Below, in pieces: positions 1 through 11,919 of a stretch of DNA of 64,000 nt; position 1 is the first letter of the stretch, and each line of letters opens with the position of its first letter. The DNA is from Tubiluchus corallicola. Its lineage: Eukaryota; Priapulida; Priapulimorpha; Priapulimorphida; Tubiluchidae. The notes beneath the pieces are model-generated. The model was not told the DNA's origin. It saw nothing but the letters and a program-made list of their open reading frames with translations, and made no database searches. The stretch is from contig JAQGDQ010000541.1 in the NCBI GenBank assembly GCA_030141605.1, positions 1-64,000 of the forward strand, in the 5' to 3' direction. The position numbers were made by a program, and so were the translations under genes.

Positions 1-380
1 TGTAAGGGGCCTCTCATAATTTTTGAGTAGTGTGCTCTTTAGTTTCTCTTTGAGATCTTTTAAACTCGTTGAAGATTTTATTTCTGGAGGTGCTGATTTC
101 CAGATATTAATTGTTGCTTTAGATTTTGAGTTATGACCTTGTTTAGTGTTTGTTCCGATTCTGCCTTTTTACGATGTGATTAACTTGTTTGTCGCATTTT
201 GATTTATTGTTAACTTCCGTACCTAAGAAATTGGTTTCTTTGGATTGACAAATTGTTTGATTAAGAACGTTAAGTGTTAAGCTATCAGTTTTTACGTGCT
301 TCATTTGTACTTTTTTTTCAGAGTTCATTTGTAAGTGATGAAAATGCAGAATAGATTTGATTTCTTCTATGTTTTGTTTT
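1..380 (-). mobile_element. LINE reverse-transcriptase 3' fragment (left arm of inverted repeat)
   Basis: Read on the minus strand, this encodes a piece of a non-LTR retrotransposon polymerase. It has a block of the form NFLGTEVNNKSK..DKQVNHIVKR, typical of the segment after the catalytic YADD box. It is followed, out of phase, by IWKSAPPEIKSSTSLKDLKEKL, the usual C-terminal end of such ORFs. The part normally between these two blocks is missing. The same sequence with the same gap occurs in opposite orientation at 2509-2887. The arm probably continues beyond the window's left edge. It is a dead fragment. The clade (CR1, Jockey or similar) is not resolved. Confidence 0.7.
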
Positions 381-433
381 AGCATATATACAGGTATATA
401 TGGGTCTGTGTTATTCACTGAGGCCAATGATAG

Positions 434-850
434 TGTTTGTGGAAATTGTAATTGTATATTTTTTAGGTGCTGCCATCTATGAACTAATCCTTTTACATTT
501 TACTAGCTAAACTCACCCCTAGTATAATTGTACGGTCCAGTGAATGCATATTCACTGGATCTCTCCCTATTTTACAGTAATGGTTTTTGTGAAGCCAAGT
601 TTGCATAATCACCTATACCTATATATACTGACTGGATTTACTTTCTAGTCACTGTCTAACTCACACTCTCAGTGCAGTGCAGCAGTCGTGATACTCATGT
701 TACTTACTGTCTAACTCTCAGTGTTCAGTGCACGACACTCTTGTTCTCAGTGTTCAGTGTAGCAGTCATTCTACATATGTGTATGTAGTCTAATAAACGC
801 TTTTCAGTTTTGTGCAAATCTGTAGTATAGTTGTTTATTCTTTTTCTACA
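434..850 (+). mobile_element. Candidate solo LTR or LTR-like segment
   Basis: This segment begins TG and ends CA and has LTR-like order: a TATATATA box near 620, an initiator-like CAGTCACT run, short repeats of a CTCAGTGTTCAGTG type, AATAAA near 791 and a T-rich end at TTTTTCTACA. A hairpin with 9-bp arms (CCAGTGAAT / ATTCACTGG) lies at 537-558. The flanking 5-mers do not match, so no target-site duplication supports the ends. No gag or pol is adjacent. An ordinary promoter/polyA fragment of another element is an alternative. Confidence 0.3.
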
Positions 851-1837
851 AAGTGATTCATCTACAACCTCAAACATGACTTTCACAGTGTTTAAATGGA
901 CGTGATTTTTAACACGGCTGCCTATGTTTTTGATGTAAAAGCTTGGCTTTCTTATGATATTTTAATAAAATATTTTTTTGCGTCGTCATTAGTAGATATT
1001 CTAAAATTAGTTGGCCCTGGGTTAGTTTCGAGGCCAGATATTATAAGCAGTAGTTGATATGTTATCAACAAAAAAGACATGTGACAGTTTATTATTGCTT
1101 TAAGAGAAACACACTGTTTAGCTCACGTTTACGATAGAATTTTCTATTGTCATTAGTTTTGTTTTGTGCATTTGCATTATAAACGCCTCTACCATTGTGT
1201 ACAATCGTCTGTGCCTGTGAGGTTTCCAACCAGACATGTTACCTGTAAATTGGCAGTTTTTATAATTTGCCCGTTTTTATAATTTGCCCTAGCAGGTTCG
1301 GCATTATTATCATTATCTGTATATTAATTGTACTGGTATATATACATATATATAAGATTCGAGGCTACATCGATCTAGTGTCGTGCCATTGGAGGTTTAT
1401 TTTTCGAATCGGGCCCACTGGGACGAACGGGGGTTAAATATTATTATATGTCTTTATTAAACTTCTATTTCTTAGACACACAATTTGCAATACATTCATA
1501 TAATTACGAAATACAAAAATATATTATACTACGTTAGTTCATAAGACAGACTAACAAATTCACGTGTCGTTCAAAGGTCAATTCTGTAACAATTTAACCT
1601 TGTTCAAAACCTCACTAGTTTAAATTTTCATTTAGAATATTTTTTTTTACTTTATATGCATAGACATGTATAAACAAACGGAAATTCTACAGACTCTTCT
1701 GCGTGCAATTGATTTGCTTTATCTTGATTTTCTCGTAATGCTCTGTAGAGGATAAAAACGTCTTTTATTACTATACAAATATAGTTAAATTACCAAAGAA
1801 CAATTGCTTCATCAAACTAAACATATTGGATGTACTT

Positions 1838-2456
1838 GTAGATGTTTTCCCCTCTTACACAGGTGGGCCATATTGGATATACGTATGTATGTCTTTCTTT
1901 CTTACACGAGTGGACCATATTGGATGTATGTATGAATGTCTTTCTTTCTTACACGAGTGGACCATGTTGGACGTACGTATGTATGTCTTTCTCTCTTACA
2001 CAGGTGGACCATATTGGACGTACGTATGTATGTCTTTCTCTCTTACACAGGTGGACCATATTGGACGTACGTATGTATGTCTTTCTCTCTTACACAGGTG
2101 GACCATATTGGACGCACGTACGAATGTCTTTCTCTCTTACACAGGTGGACCATATTGGACGCACGTACGAATGTCTTTCTCTCTTACACAGGTGGACCAT
2201 ATTGGACGCACGTACGAATGTCTTTCTCTCTTACACAGGTGGACCATATTGGACGCACGTACGAATGTCTTTCTCTCTTACACAGGTGGACCATATTGGA
2301 CGCACGTACGAATGTCTTTCTCTCTTACACAGGTGGACCATATTGGACGCACGTACGAATGTCTTTCTCTCTTACACAGGTGGACCATATTGGACGCACG
2401 TACGAATGTCTTTCTCTCTTACACAGGTGGACCATATTGGATGTACGTATGAATGT
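1838..2456. repeat. 47-bp minisatellite, about 13 copies
   Basis: The unit contains CTTACACAGGTGGACCATAT and recurs every 47 bp, checked by the step between successive GGTGGACC positions (1864, 1911 and onward). The first three or four units are diverged (CACGAGTGG variants, TGTATGTATG); the later ones are nearly identical. The unit has no stop in any forward frame and 47 is not a multiple of three, so all three + frames stay open for about 600 bases. I read those frames as a by-product, not as genes. Confidence 0.95.
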
Positions 2457-2508
2457 TAAATAATCTAAAACAGTTACTTACAAAAAACACATAGTGACAC
2501 AATTCAGT

Positions 2509-2887
2509 AAACAAAACATAGAAGAAATCAAATCTATTCTGCATTTTCATCACTTACAAATGAACTCTGAAAAAAAGTACAAATGAAGCCACGTAAAAAC
2601 TGATAGCTTAACACTTAACGTTCTTAATCAAACAATTTGTCAATCCAAAGAAACCAATTTCTTAGGTACGGAAGTTAATAATAAATCAAAATGGGACAAA
2701 CAAGTTAATCACATCGTAAAAAGGCAGAATCGGAACAAACACTAAACAAGGTCATAAATCAAAATCTAAAGCAACAATTAATATCTGGAAATCAGCACCT
2801 CCAGAAATAAAATCTTCAACGAGTTTAAAAGATCTCAAAGAGAAACTAAAGAGCACACTACTCAAAAATTATGAGAGGCCCCTTACA
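2509..2887 (+). mobile_element. LINE reverse-transcriptase 3' fragment (right arm of inverted repeat)
   Basis: This is the reverse-complement partner of 1-380, nearly identical apart from a few indels and substitutions. It carries the same two polymerase blocks, with the same internal deletion between the KRQNR(N) block and the WKSAPPEIKSS block. The homology starts at AAACAAAACATAG and runs to GGCCCCTTACA. Beyond 2887 the sequence continues as AT-rich DNA, possibly LINE 3' UTR, to about 3100. Confidence 0.75.
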
Positions 2888-3246
2888 AAAATGATAAAAT
2901 GGCTACAAATAACGATTGTGTCTATATATTACCAGCAGTATAATGCAAATTCCATAAAATAATCGAAATGAAAAGGCTCACTGTAAAAATACATAGGTTA
3001 AAGTCAATTTTAAACATTTTGTGCGTTTGCGTTGTTGGTGTGAATTTGTGAAGTTATATTTTGTAATTCAATTTTACATCTATGTAAATTTTATCTCTTT
3101 TATTCACTTTTTAAAAAAAATTAACTTTTGTTTGTTTTTTCTTTTTAACACTATTGCCTACAACAGTCTTTGACTGTTTATACAAGTAATATTTTCATGT
3201 ATTTTATCATACTTGTAAAGGTATATAACTTGAGCAATAAAGGTTT

Positions 3247-3248
<2 letters not shown>

Positions 3249-3278
<30 letters not shown>

Positions 3279-3283
3279 TATAA
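3249..3283. repeat. (TA)n microsatellite
   Basis: An almost pure TA dinucleotide run, interrupted once by TACA. Confidence 0.95.
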
Positions 3284-3289
3284 AATAAT

Positions 3290-6200
3290 TTGGTAATTCG
3301 GGCATAATTTCAGGTAGAGTAATTTCAAATTGTCACGTCTCTGCATCGTCGAATTTGTTTCTGCTTTCCAGATAATGTTTGTTCATGTACTTTATATAAA
3401 TCAATAGTAAGCCCTCGGTAAAACTAGGAAATGTTTTCTGTTATTAAATGATTTACTTGAAACGTTTGGGATGATAAGCATCACATTGTATGTGCTTTGT
3501 AAAATTTCGATTGGTGAGCTAGCTCTTTTTTCGTAAAAAAGTTACGTTTTCTAGACGTGCACGTGCTTTGTGCTTTTTAAGTTACTCTTTGCATTGTGAT
3601 TGAGATTTTCATTTTACTGTATTATAAGTAAATATTCTTTGGCATCTGTATTATGCGTTTTTAGCACTTACGTTAAATTAACACTTTTTTCTAGCTCGCT
3701 TGATGTACATGTAATTTGTGGTTTGTAAATTATTCACTGTTCTGTAATTGACATTTTCATTTAATTATTACTATAAATAAATATTCTTAATTTTTTGGCA
3801 TTTAAATTATGTACATTTTAACATAAATCAGATATATTTGCTTAGTGGTTACACTTATTAAGTTTTTAGGCCATTTTGAATGGGAGTTTTTTCTCAAGTT
3901 TTTCTTGTAGAAACTGTATAAGTAGCAACGATACTCTGCTAGACATCTGTACCTAAATATCGCATATTTTCTCCATGTTTTCATTATTGTCGTGTTTGGA
4001 TTACTCGCTGGTGAACTAACTCCATAAAGCGGCCATTTCGCTCTGATGCTGCTGTCGTTTTGACTGTCGAAGTAAAAATTTTTTAGACAGTTTTTGCATT
4101 GTGACATAACAATAGGGTTACTCCGCATTCTAATTTTTTACGAAAGCCTAAAACGGACTCCACAGCAACAACGAACGGCATTCTAAATGCATATCAAGAT
4201 GTGGATCCTATAATAACGATAAATTACCCAAGCAAAACATGTCCAAACAAAAACTCAATGACCGAGCAACCCAATGCTTGGCATTCCGCACTAGTTATTT
4301 TATGACTGTTAATTTTGTTGCCTTAACTTTTTGATCAGTTAATAATTTATAGTTTATTTATAATTTGATTTATAATTTAAAGAAATTACAATAATTTCAT
4401 TTCTGCTCTACCAGAAATAAGAACTACTTTTCAATGCACAACGTTGCTCGATTTTTGAAGTGTTTTAAGGGCATTATAACTCTCGTTAAGTACTCGAATT
4501 ACTAATTGCTATCATGTTACCAAGATTCACTCCGTGTCTATGTAAAGGTGAATTTTCTCTTTGTACACTAGACATAACTGTAATCTATTATTTATGTCTA
4601 ACTTCATGCTAATTATAAGTTCACTTATCACTGCGCTGGATTCATAAAATCCCCGATAAAATAACTTGCTTGTAAAGAAGGGCTTTCTAGTTTTGGAGTT
4701 GTTTAAAAAAACGTATCTTGGAAACTAAGTTTTTTGTACACAAAGTTGTTTTTGTTTAATTAGTCAAATTATTTTATTTGTTAGTTTTTTATTGTTAAAC
4801 CACCATTAAATTCAATTATTTGTTTGAATTATAATTAATTCTTTAAATTATTGTACTGCTTATAATCTATTAAGTTGCAAATTGTTTGGCACTATCCATT
4901 AACTATTCAAAAACCGATGTGGGGTGGCTGATTCGATAATGTTGTTTGTCGCAACGCCATCCACTTTGTTCATAAGTTGTATTTATTGATGTTGTATTTT
5001 TTTGTTTGGGATGAAAATAAAAAATTTGAATTTTGAATCAAGCATTGTAGAACGAAAATAACAGCAGATTCAGAAGGGGGATGCATTTTGAATATTTACA
5101 ATCCTGCTTTTTGGCACTTTCTGGATAAATAAAACACACGACTCGCAATGTTTACACCTTCTGATTTTATGTTTCACGGGGAATTCCATGGTAGTTGGCA
5201 CGCCTCTGTACTACTTACGGCTTCCGTTCGTAAAGCGTTTAAAGACAACTATGTCGGTTTTTTGCAATTTGCCTATATTGGGAAAATCCTGACATGTTTG
5301 AGACCACACAAAACGGCAACGGTTAGCGGCTGAAAAAACTGGCACCGGGCTAGATAGTCAACACTCAGTACGTTACTTTGTTTTGGATGTGCCACTTGGA
5401 TGAATGACGCTTTCTGTAAGAGTAATGGTTTCCCAAACATGGACTTGTGAGCATATTGTCATGTTGACACTCTAAAGTATAGGACCAACCGGTGAACGAA
5501 AAAAGGCGTGGTAGGCCTGTACCGGTGGTAGCTCTGGGGCGTTCGATAGACAGTTAACTGAAATATTGACAATAGTCGCCACCTTGGTTGGTGGTGTTAC
5601 AGTCTTGAGAAATGTAAGGATAAAATTAAACAACAATGGCATGAAATTTAGGCCTTCGTAGGCATACAAGCCAGATAGGCCAAGAAAGATCATTGTTGAG
5701 TGTTAGTCATATGACTGGAGATTGTTCCGGTAGGGAGTTACTGCACAGGTTGCACACCAAGTTTATACATGAGTGTGCTTTGCTGTTTCCTGTTACATGC
5801 TTCCGAGAAAGGGGCTATAAAAGGTGCTTTACCTATACAGAAACAGCTGAGACAGCGGCGGATGCACAAATGGACAGACAATCTACGGTAAAAACCACGA
5901 CTGCATCGGGCGCTTTAGTGTAGAGTTACTTAGTGGTAAAGTTACACAAAGGTACTGCAAAATTTTGGTCCTCGATAGCCTAATAGCTTAGGATTTCAAT
6001 AGGGAAAGGACTGCTGATTATAACACGTTAACTATGTCACTCCTTATAGTACACCCATTTCAAAACTAATATGTTTTTCTAGTAAAAACAGCCCAAAGTT
6101 TGGGCAAGTTTTTGAGCCAAAAAGGCAGCTTAGCCCTAATACCGAAGGACTGTGTTTAGAGAGGCAAAAACTTGGTAACTTTTGGAATCCAAAAAAAATC

Positions 6201-6880
6201 ACGTTCTGCAGTTGTTTTCTTTCCTTTCAATGCTATAAAGATAAACATTTGTAAACAATACACCCGGTTTAAAAATTGATCATAGCACCGGGGTTTATAG
6301 CAACTTTGGCCCGAAATCAGGGTTAACTTTTATTCATACACCCGTTTGAGGTGGATTTTTTTACTGAAAAAACATTTCGTGATAAGGTTTCAGAATTTCT
6401 TTGTAACTGGTTACGTGGTTACAGGATTAACAGCAATTAAAATTGAGGTTAAATAGCATTGGGAAAATTTTCGAATAGCATTTTAAAAAGGCTAAAATCG
6501 CCATATCTCTGCCAGTTTGAGTTCAATTCAACTATTCAAGCGATTTTTGCACAGCTGGCGCAGAGTGACACCCCATCGAATTACATCCGGTTACGTCCGA
6601 AAGAAATTTTTTTACAAATCACAAACAAGTGTCTGTAAGTCTTATAATGATGGGGTAAGTTGTGACAAGGTTTCCGGGATTCTCTGAAAAAGGTTTTTTT
6701 AGGCTCAGAATCGGAAACGGAACAATTACGGTTGTGTTCAGGGCGAGGTTACATAGTTTTTTTCAAAAAGGGTCATAAATCCTTAACCAACGACTCAAAT
6801 GGCTTGAAACTCGGACGCAGACTATACCGGGTCCAGACCCATCATACGTGAGGTATTGACACAGTAGAAAATTTTTACTG
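3290..6880. other. AT-rich intergenic DNA, no gene recognised
   Basis: No spliced or unspliced gene is recognised. Between about 3490 and 4130 a diverged unit of about 150 bp repeats loosely: ATTTTCATTT..AAATATTCTT..TTGGCAT recurs near 3608 and 3751, with CTAGCTC-type motifs ahead of each. A sequence ending in AAAATTTGAATTTTGAATC near 5020-5040 looks like the 3' tail of a retroposon, without a recognisable body. Short open frames around 5148-5923 show no domain. Confidence 0.5.
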
Positions 6881-7372
6881 GCAAACTGTACTAGGGGCGA
6901 ACTGGAATACCTTTATGTTAGCCGAACTGAAATACTTTTGTTAAAGGGATGAAGTAATAACGTAGTAGAGAAATTTGATAGCAGAACTGGACTAGTGGCG
7001 AACCGTAGTTGTGGCGAACTGACACACTTTTGTCAAAGGCACAAAGTAATAACATAGTAGAGAAATTTTACTAGCGACATTTTTTGTTAGGCGAGCGGAA
7101 GCACTTTTATTAAAAGATAAGCTATTAACATAGTAGAGAAATTTTACTGGCGAATTGTACAAGTGTTGAACCGTAATAGTGGCGAACTGTTTTAGTGGCG
7201 GACCATACCATTGGCGAACTGTACTAGTGGCGAACCGTAGTAGTGGAGAACTGTACTAGTGGCGAACCATAACATTAGCCAACTATACTAATGGCGAGCC
7301 GTAGTGGTGGCGAACTGTACTAGTGGCGAACAGTACCAGTGGCGAACTGTATTAGTGGCGAACAGTACCGGC
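6880..7372. repeat. Irregular repeat field of GTGGCGAAC(T/C)GTA units
   Basis: A motif close to AGTGGCGAACTGTACT, about 16 bp, occurs many times with substitutions (AACCGTAG, AACAGTACC). It is mixed with a longer block (CTTTT..TTAAAG..AAGTAATAACATAGTAGAGAAATTTTACT) that recurs near 6935, 7030 and 7105. The field ends about 250 bp before the start codon of the 7621 gene, so it sits in its promoter-side flank. Confidence 0.8.
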
Positions 7373-7620
7373 GAAGTACGCACTGGCTAGTGACACAATC
7401 ATTAGATGTCATATGACGCTGGAATCTGCTGAAACATAATACGTTCACGTTGCCTGTGACGTCATAAACATGTCCAAGGTAGCGAGGCACGCTTTGCTTC
7501 TCTACATCCACAGCGTAAAACAAATCCATTTTCATGTAATATTGGCATTGACTTCATTTACTAATGTAATACAGTTTCGTTTATAACGATTGGACAATAC
7601 TGTCCTCAAATTTTACAAAA

Positions 7621-10600
7621 ATGTCATCATTGACCATACTGCCCATCGCTGGAACTCTAATGATAATATTAAATGTCATTTCTCAAAAGCGGTAAGTGTA
7701 AACATAAGGCAAAACGCATAACCAATAATTCATTTGTTTTATTAATGATTTTTTTTCTGTTTTAATAGCGGTTTTTCCTATTTTTTGTGCATTAATACAA
7801 ATTTTTCTCTCTTTAGGCCGCTTTATTGTTCAGTTGCAGATCAGTTTGTTGGAAAAGTTAATGCATCTGAAAGTATGTTGAAATCTTTAGTTCTAGGTAA
7901 GATGTGACTTGTTTTAATTAGTTTTGTAGCATTTTTCTGTGAACAGAGAGTTACGCCAAAGTATCAAATTTGTGAGAGAAAAATGATAAGTTTAATACTT
8001 TATGAATCGTTATGACGATGATGACGAACACGGCAATGTTAATGATGACGATAGAAGAAGGAATAAGATGAATGGAAAGGTAAAAAGTCAAAGAAAAGAG
8101 AAAGAGGAGGATGACGATATCCGTGAAAATGATAAGTTTTTTTCATTTCAGACGTTAAGATGATTTCGCTTAACTCTCATCTGAAAGACACAGCAGTCAT
8201 ACCATTCCTATACTTCCACATTGCATTCGTTTTTCTCATATCTGCCTTAATTATTTTGGTAACCCGGGTGTTACATAAAAAGGTACTGTGAATAATTAAT
8301 ATAATTATACTTTGAAATCCTTGATTTTTATTATAAACGGTTTAACGATAATGAGCTACATCGTAAAAAACAGTAATTTCTAAAAGTTACGCCGCCCTAC
8401 GAAAATCCTTAGTTCTCATAACTGTGCACACCAACACACAGAATCAATCAGTAGTTAGCTTTCGAACAAAATTAGGTTGTGGCTCATTTGTACACATATG
8501 TTACGGACGGTTTGCCTTAACAACTGACGCCCAATGAAGTACTTATTGTCTAACGGTTGGTGGCAGGACTGGTATTCATGTTTTATGTGTTTTAATCATA
8601 CAGTTACAATTTGTACGGTATATGGTTAGTAACCTACGGGCCACTGAAAGAATTTCCTTAAAGCGTCTTGATTTAGGCAGTTTTTCTTTTTATTGTGACC
8701 AAGTTATATTATATGTAATGTGCTTTAAAATGCTATGTAAAATTTATATACCAGCGCCCTACATTATGTAAAATCTCAGCACGCTGAACAATAAAATACA
8801 TTTAAAATTTATAAGATACATTAAAATTAAAATACATTAAGAAATAAAAAAATAAAATGCGCATGGTTGTTGCGGGTGAAAGTTGCAGAAACTGATGAGC
8901 AACAAAGTAACTTTGGTCATTTGTAACCGAATAAAACACAACTCGACGAGAACCATAACACAGGAATGTGAATACAATTTTAGGCAGAAAAAGATGCAAC
9001 AAAGAAGCTGCTTGGTAAACAAAACCTGTTGCTTGACAACATGAAATGGATAATTGGCGTGGCTAAACTAGCAGTTAATGTTATTGACACTCAACAAGCA
9101 CAGGTACGTATATTGCGAATGATGCAATATGAAATCATAGGCGTAGCTAATTAAATTAGCTGTTAATATTATTGTCACTCAACTAGTACGGATACGCATT
9201 TGGAATAATGAAATAGCGATAAGTACACAGTGTATTATTATGTAAGAGTATTGCGAATGATGTAATAGCAAGAAGCGCACAGATATGCATTGGGCATTAT
9301 GCAATAACTAGACGTGTACAGTACACATTGGGAATAATGCAATAGCGAGGCGTGTACAGTACAGTGGGAATGATGCAATAGCGAGGCGTGTACAGTACGC
9401 ATTGAGAATGATGCAATAGCGAGACATGTACAGTACGCATTGAGAATGATGCAATAGCGAGACATGTACAGTACGCATTGAGAATAGTGCAATAGCGAGA
9501 TGTGTACAGTACGCAGTGGGAATGATGCAATAGCGAGGCGTGTACAGTGCGCATTGAGAATGATGCAATAGCGAGACATGTACAGTACGCATTGAGAATG
9601 ATGCAATAGCGAGACATGTACTGTACGCATTGAACAACCAAAACAAAACACACAAAACAAACAAACAACCAAAACAAAACACACCAAAACAAACAAACAG
9701 TACCATGGAATGATGCAATAGCGAGGCGTGTACAGTACGCATTGAGAATGATGCAATACCGAGACATGTATAGTACGCATTGAGAATGACGCAATAGCGA
9801 GACATGTACAGTACGCATTGAGAATGATGCAATAGCGAGACATGTACAGTACGCACTGAGAATAGTGCAATAGCGAGACGTGTACAGTACACAGTGGGAA
9901 TGATGCAATAGCGAGGCGTGTACAGTACGCATTGAGAATAGTGCAATAGCGAGATGTGTACAGTACGCATTGGGAATGATGCAATAGCGAGACATGTACA
10001 GTACGCATTGAGAATAGTGCAATAGCGAGATGTGTACAGTACACAGTGGGAATGATGCAATAGCGAGGCGTGTACAGTGCGCATTGAGAATGATGCAATA
10101 GCGAGACATGTACAGTACGCATTGAGAATGATGCAATAGCGAGACATGTACAGTACGCATTGAGAATGATGCAATAGCGAGACATGTACAGTACGCATTG
10201 AGAATGATGCAATAGCGAGGCGTGTACAGTACGCATTGAGAATGATGCAATAGCGAGGCGTGTACAGTACGCATTGAGAATTATTTTGTTTTATTTTGTT
10301 GTAGTAACAGCTTTTTTGTAAAATATGTAACAATCTTGTATTTATGGCATTTTGGAAATAAACAGAACAGAATGTTGTCTTTGTCGCTTGTGGGAAGAAA
10401 GTAACGCCGGCAATTTTTTCAGGTCTAATGCGATATTTAATAGCGATAAGTACAAAGCGCACAGATACGCATTGGAAATGATGAAATAGTGATAAGTACA
10501 AAGTGCACAGATGCGCTATGGGAATGATGAAATACTGATAAGTACAAAGTGCACAGATACGCATTGGAAATGATGCAATAGCAAGAAGCACACAGATACG

Positions 10601-11809
10601 CAATGGGAATGATAAAATAGTGATAAGTACAAAGTGCACAGATACGCAATGGGGATGATAAAATAGTGATAAGTACAAAGTGCACAGATACGCAATGGAA
10701 ATGATGAAATAGTGATAAGTACAAAGTGCACAGATGCGCATTGGAAATGATAAAATACTGATAAGTACAAAGTGCACAGATACGCAATGGGAATGATGAA
10801 ATAGTGATAAGTACAAAGTGCACAGATACGCAATGGAAATGATAAAATACTGATAAGTACAAAAGTGCACAGATACGCAATGGGAATGATGAAATAGTGA
10901 TAAGTACAAAGTGCACAGATACCCAATGGAAATGATAAAATACTGATAAGTACAAAGTGCACAGATACGCAATGGAAATGATGAAATAGTGATAAGTACA
11001 AAGTGCACAGATACGCAATGGGAATCATAAAATAGTGAAGTACAAAGTGCACAGATACGCAATGGGAATGACAAAATAGTGATAAGTACAAAGTGCACAG
11101 ATACGCAATGGGAATGACAAAATAGTGATAAGTACAAAGTGCACAGATACGCAATGGGAATGATGAAATACTGATAAGTACAAAGTGCACAGATACGCAA
11201 TGGGAATGATGAAATAGTGATAAGTACAAAGTGCACAGATACGCTATGGGAATGATGAAATACTGATAAGTACAAAGTGCACGAGTACGTATTAGAAATG
11301 ATGCAATATCGATAAAACTGTTTGCGATAGCTAAATATCTATAATCAGCACACTGATACAGCACCACTAGTTCGGTAGGTTCCAACTTTTTATGTAGGTC
11401 ATACATAATGTAGGTCATACAACCAGGCGTAAAAATGAATAGGTGAGACAGATTCACATTAGGCCTGAAAAAATTTCCGGCATTACATTCTTCCTACAAG
11501 TGACAAAGACAACATTCATAACTTGATTATCACGCTTTTCAGTTACGAGAAGCTCAACATTTAGCACACAAGTACAAAAAACAAATGAATCTACTTACTG
11601 GAAAGCACTATTCTGACGTGCCGCGAGAGGGTATAGAGCTTACAAGAGCCCGACAACATAAATGGGGTGACACAGAAGACAAAGAAGACGTCAAGGGCAT
11701 GGAGCAGCACATTGAAGAAATAAGGAACATCATTTTAACTCTAGCTTCTATAGCCAAAAATCCAAAAGATAGCCGTGAGCACACCAGCGGTAGACAACTT
11801 TTTGACTAA
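7621..11809 (+). CDS. Unrecognised single-pass membrane protein, 222 aa, five exons
   Basis: Exons at 7621-7691, 7817-7896, 8152-8282, 8984-9103 and 11543-11809 join in phase with GT..AG at all four introns and give 222 codons. The ATG is the first after an in-frame stop at 7567 and has A at -3. Residues 4-21 are a hydrophobic signal peptide or anchor. Residues 23-65 would be luminal or extracellular, with one Cys (28) and a glycosylation sequon (N39-A-S). Residues 66-88 form a strong transmembrane helix followed by RVLHKK, so the rest should be cytoplasmic. Residues 95-150 are helical and charged. M187, I191, I194, I198, L201 and A205 follow heptad spacing, a short coiled coil. AATAAA lies 100 bp past the stop. 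I do not recognise the family. BAP29/31-type ER proteins share a membrane-plus-coil plan, but I see no convincing alignment. The gene structure is well supported; the function is unknown. Confidence 0.7.
9055..9220. repeat. Tandem duplication of the end of exon 4 and its splice donor
   Basis: Copy one (about 9055-9135) is the last 16 codons of exon 4, the donor CAG|GTACGT and early intron. Copy two (about 9138-9220) repeats it with changes: GGCGTAGCTAA..GTTAATATTATTGTCACTCAAC. In copy two the donor GGTACGT has become GGATACG, so its 5' splice site is lost. It also has extra bases and so is not a usable exon. Confidence 0.7.
9235..10282. repeat. 38-bp minisatellite in intron 4, about 25 copies
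   Basis: The unit is close to GCATTGAGAATGATGCAATA plus GCGAGACATGTACAGTAC. Variants alternate between GAGACATG, GAGGCGTG and GAGATGTG, and between ATGATGCAATAG and ATAGTGCAATAG, giving a hint of higher-order ordering. An A/C-rich insertion of about 73 bp (9632-9704) interrupts it and is itself a near-duplicate pair of AACCAAAACAAAACACAC blocks. The array lies wholly inside the last intron of the 7621 gene. The long stop-free minus-strand frames across it are repeat by-products. Confidence 0.95.
10438..11290. repeat. 46-bp minisatellite in intron 4, about 18 copies
   Basis: The unit is ACAGATACGCAATGGGAATG followed by ATGAAATAGTGATAAGTACAAAGTGC. It shares the core CGCA(T/A)TGGGAATGATG(C/A)AATAG with the 38-bp array just upstream, so both come from one ancestor. 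A 150-bp unique stretch (10283-10437) with a CTTGTATTTATGGCATTTTGGAAATAAAC retroposon-like tail separates the arrays. The last degenerate unit (ACGAGTACGTATTAGAAATG) ends 250 bp before exon 5. Confidence 0.95.
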
Positions 11810-11908
11810 ACCTATATTAATAATGTACCACACGAAATTTCATCCATTTGTTTGATATTGTTGCTTAAAGATATTTACTCGAAGTAGTATGTGTATTTAT
11901 TATTTAAA

Positions 11909-11914
11909 AATAAA
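11909..11914 (+). terminator. Polyadenylation signal AATAAA of the 7621 gene
   Basis: AATAAA occurs 100 bp after the stop codon of exon 5 and is the first such hexamer downstream. Confidence 0.5.
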
Positions 11915-11919
11915 CTTTA

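Noticed and set aside
3802-4128. 108-codon minus-strand frame starting MRSNPIVMSQCKNC
   Set aside because: There is only one CxxC pair and no zinc-finger continuation. It overlaps a diverged repeat of about 150 bp.
9238-11275. Minus-strand open frames up to 655 codons across intron 4
   Set aside because: They run entirely through 38-bp and 46-bp tandem repeats without stops and cross a well-supported intron on the other strand.
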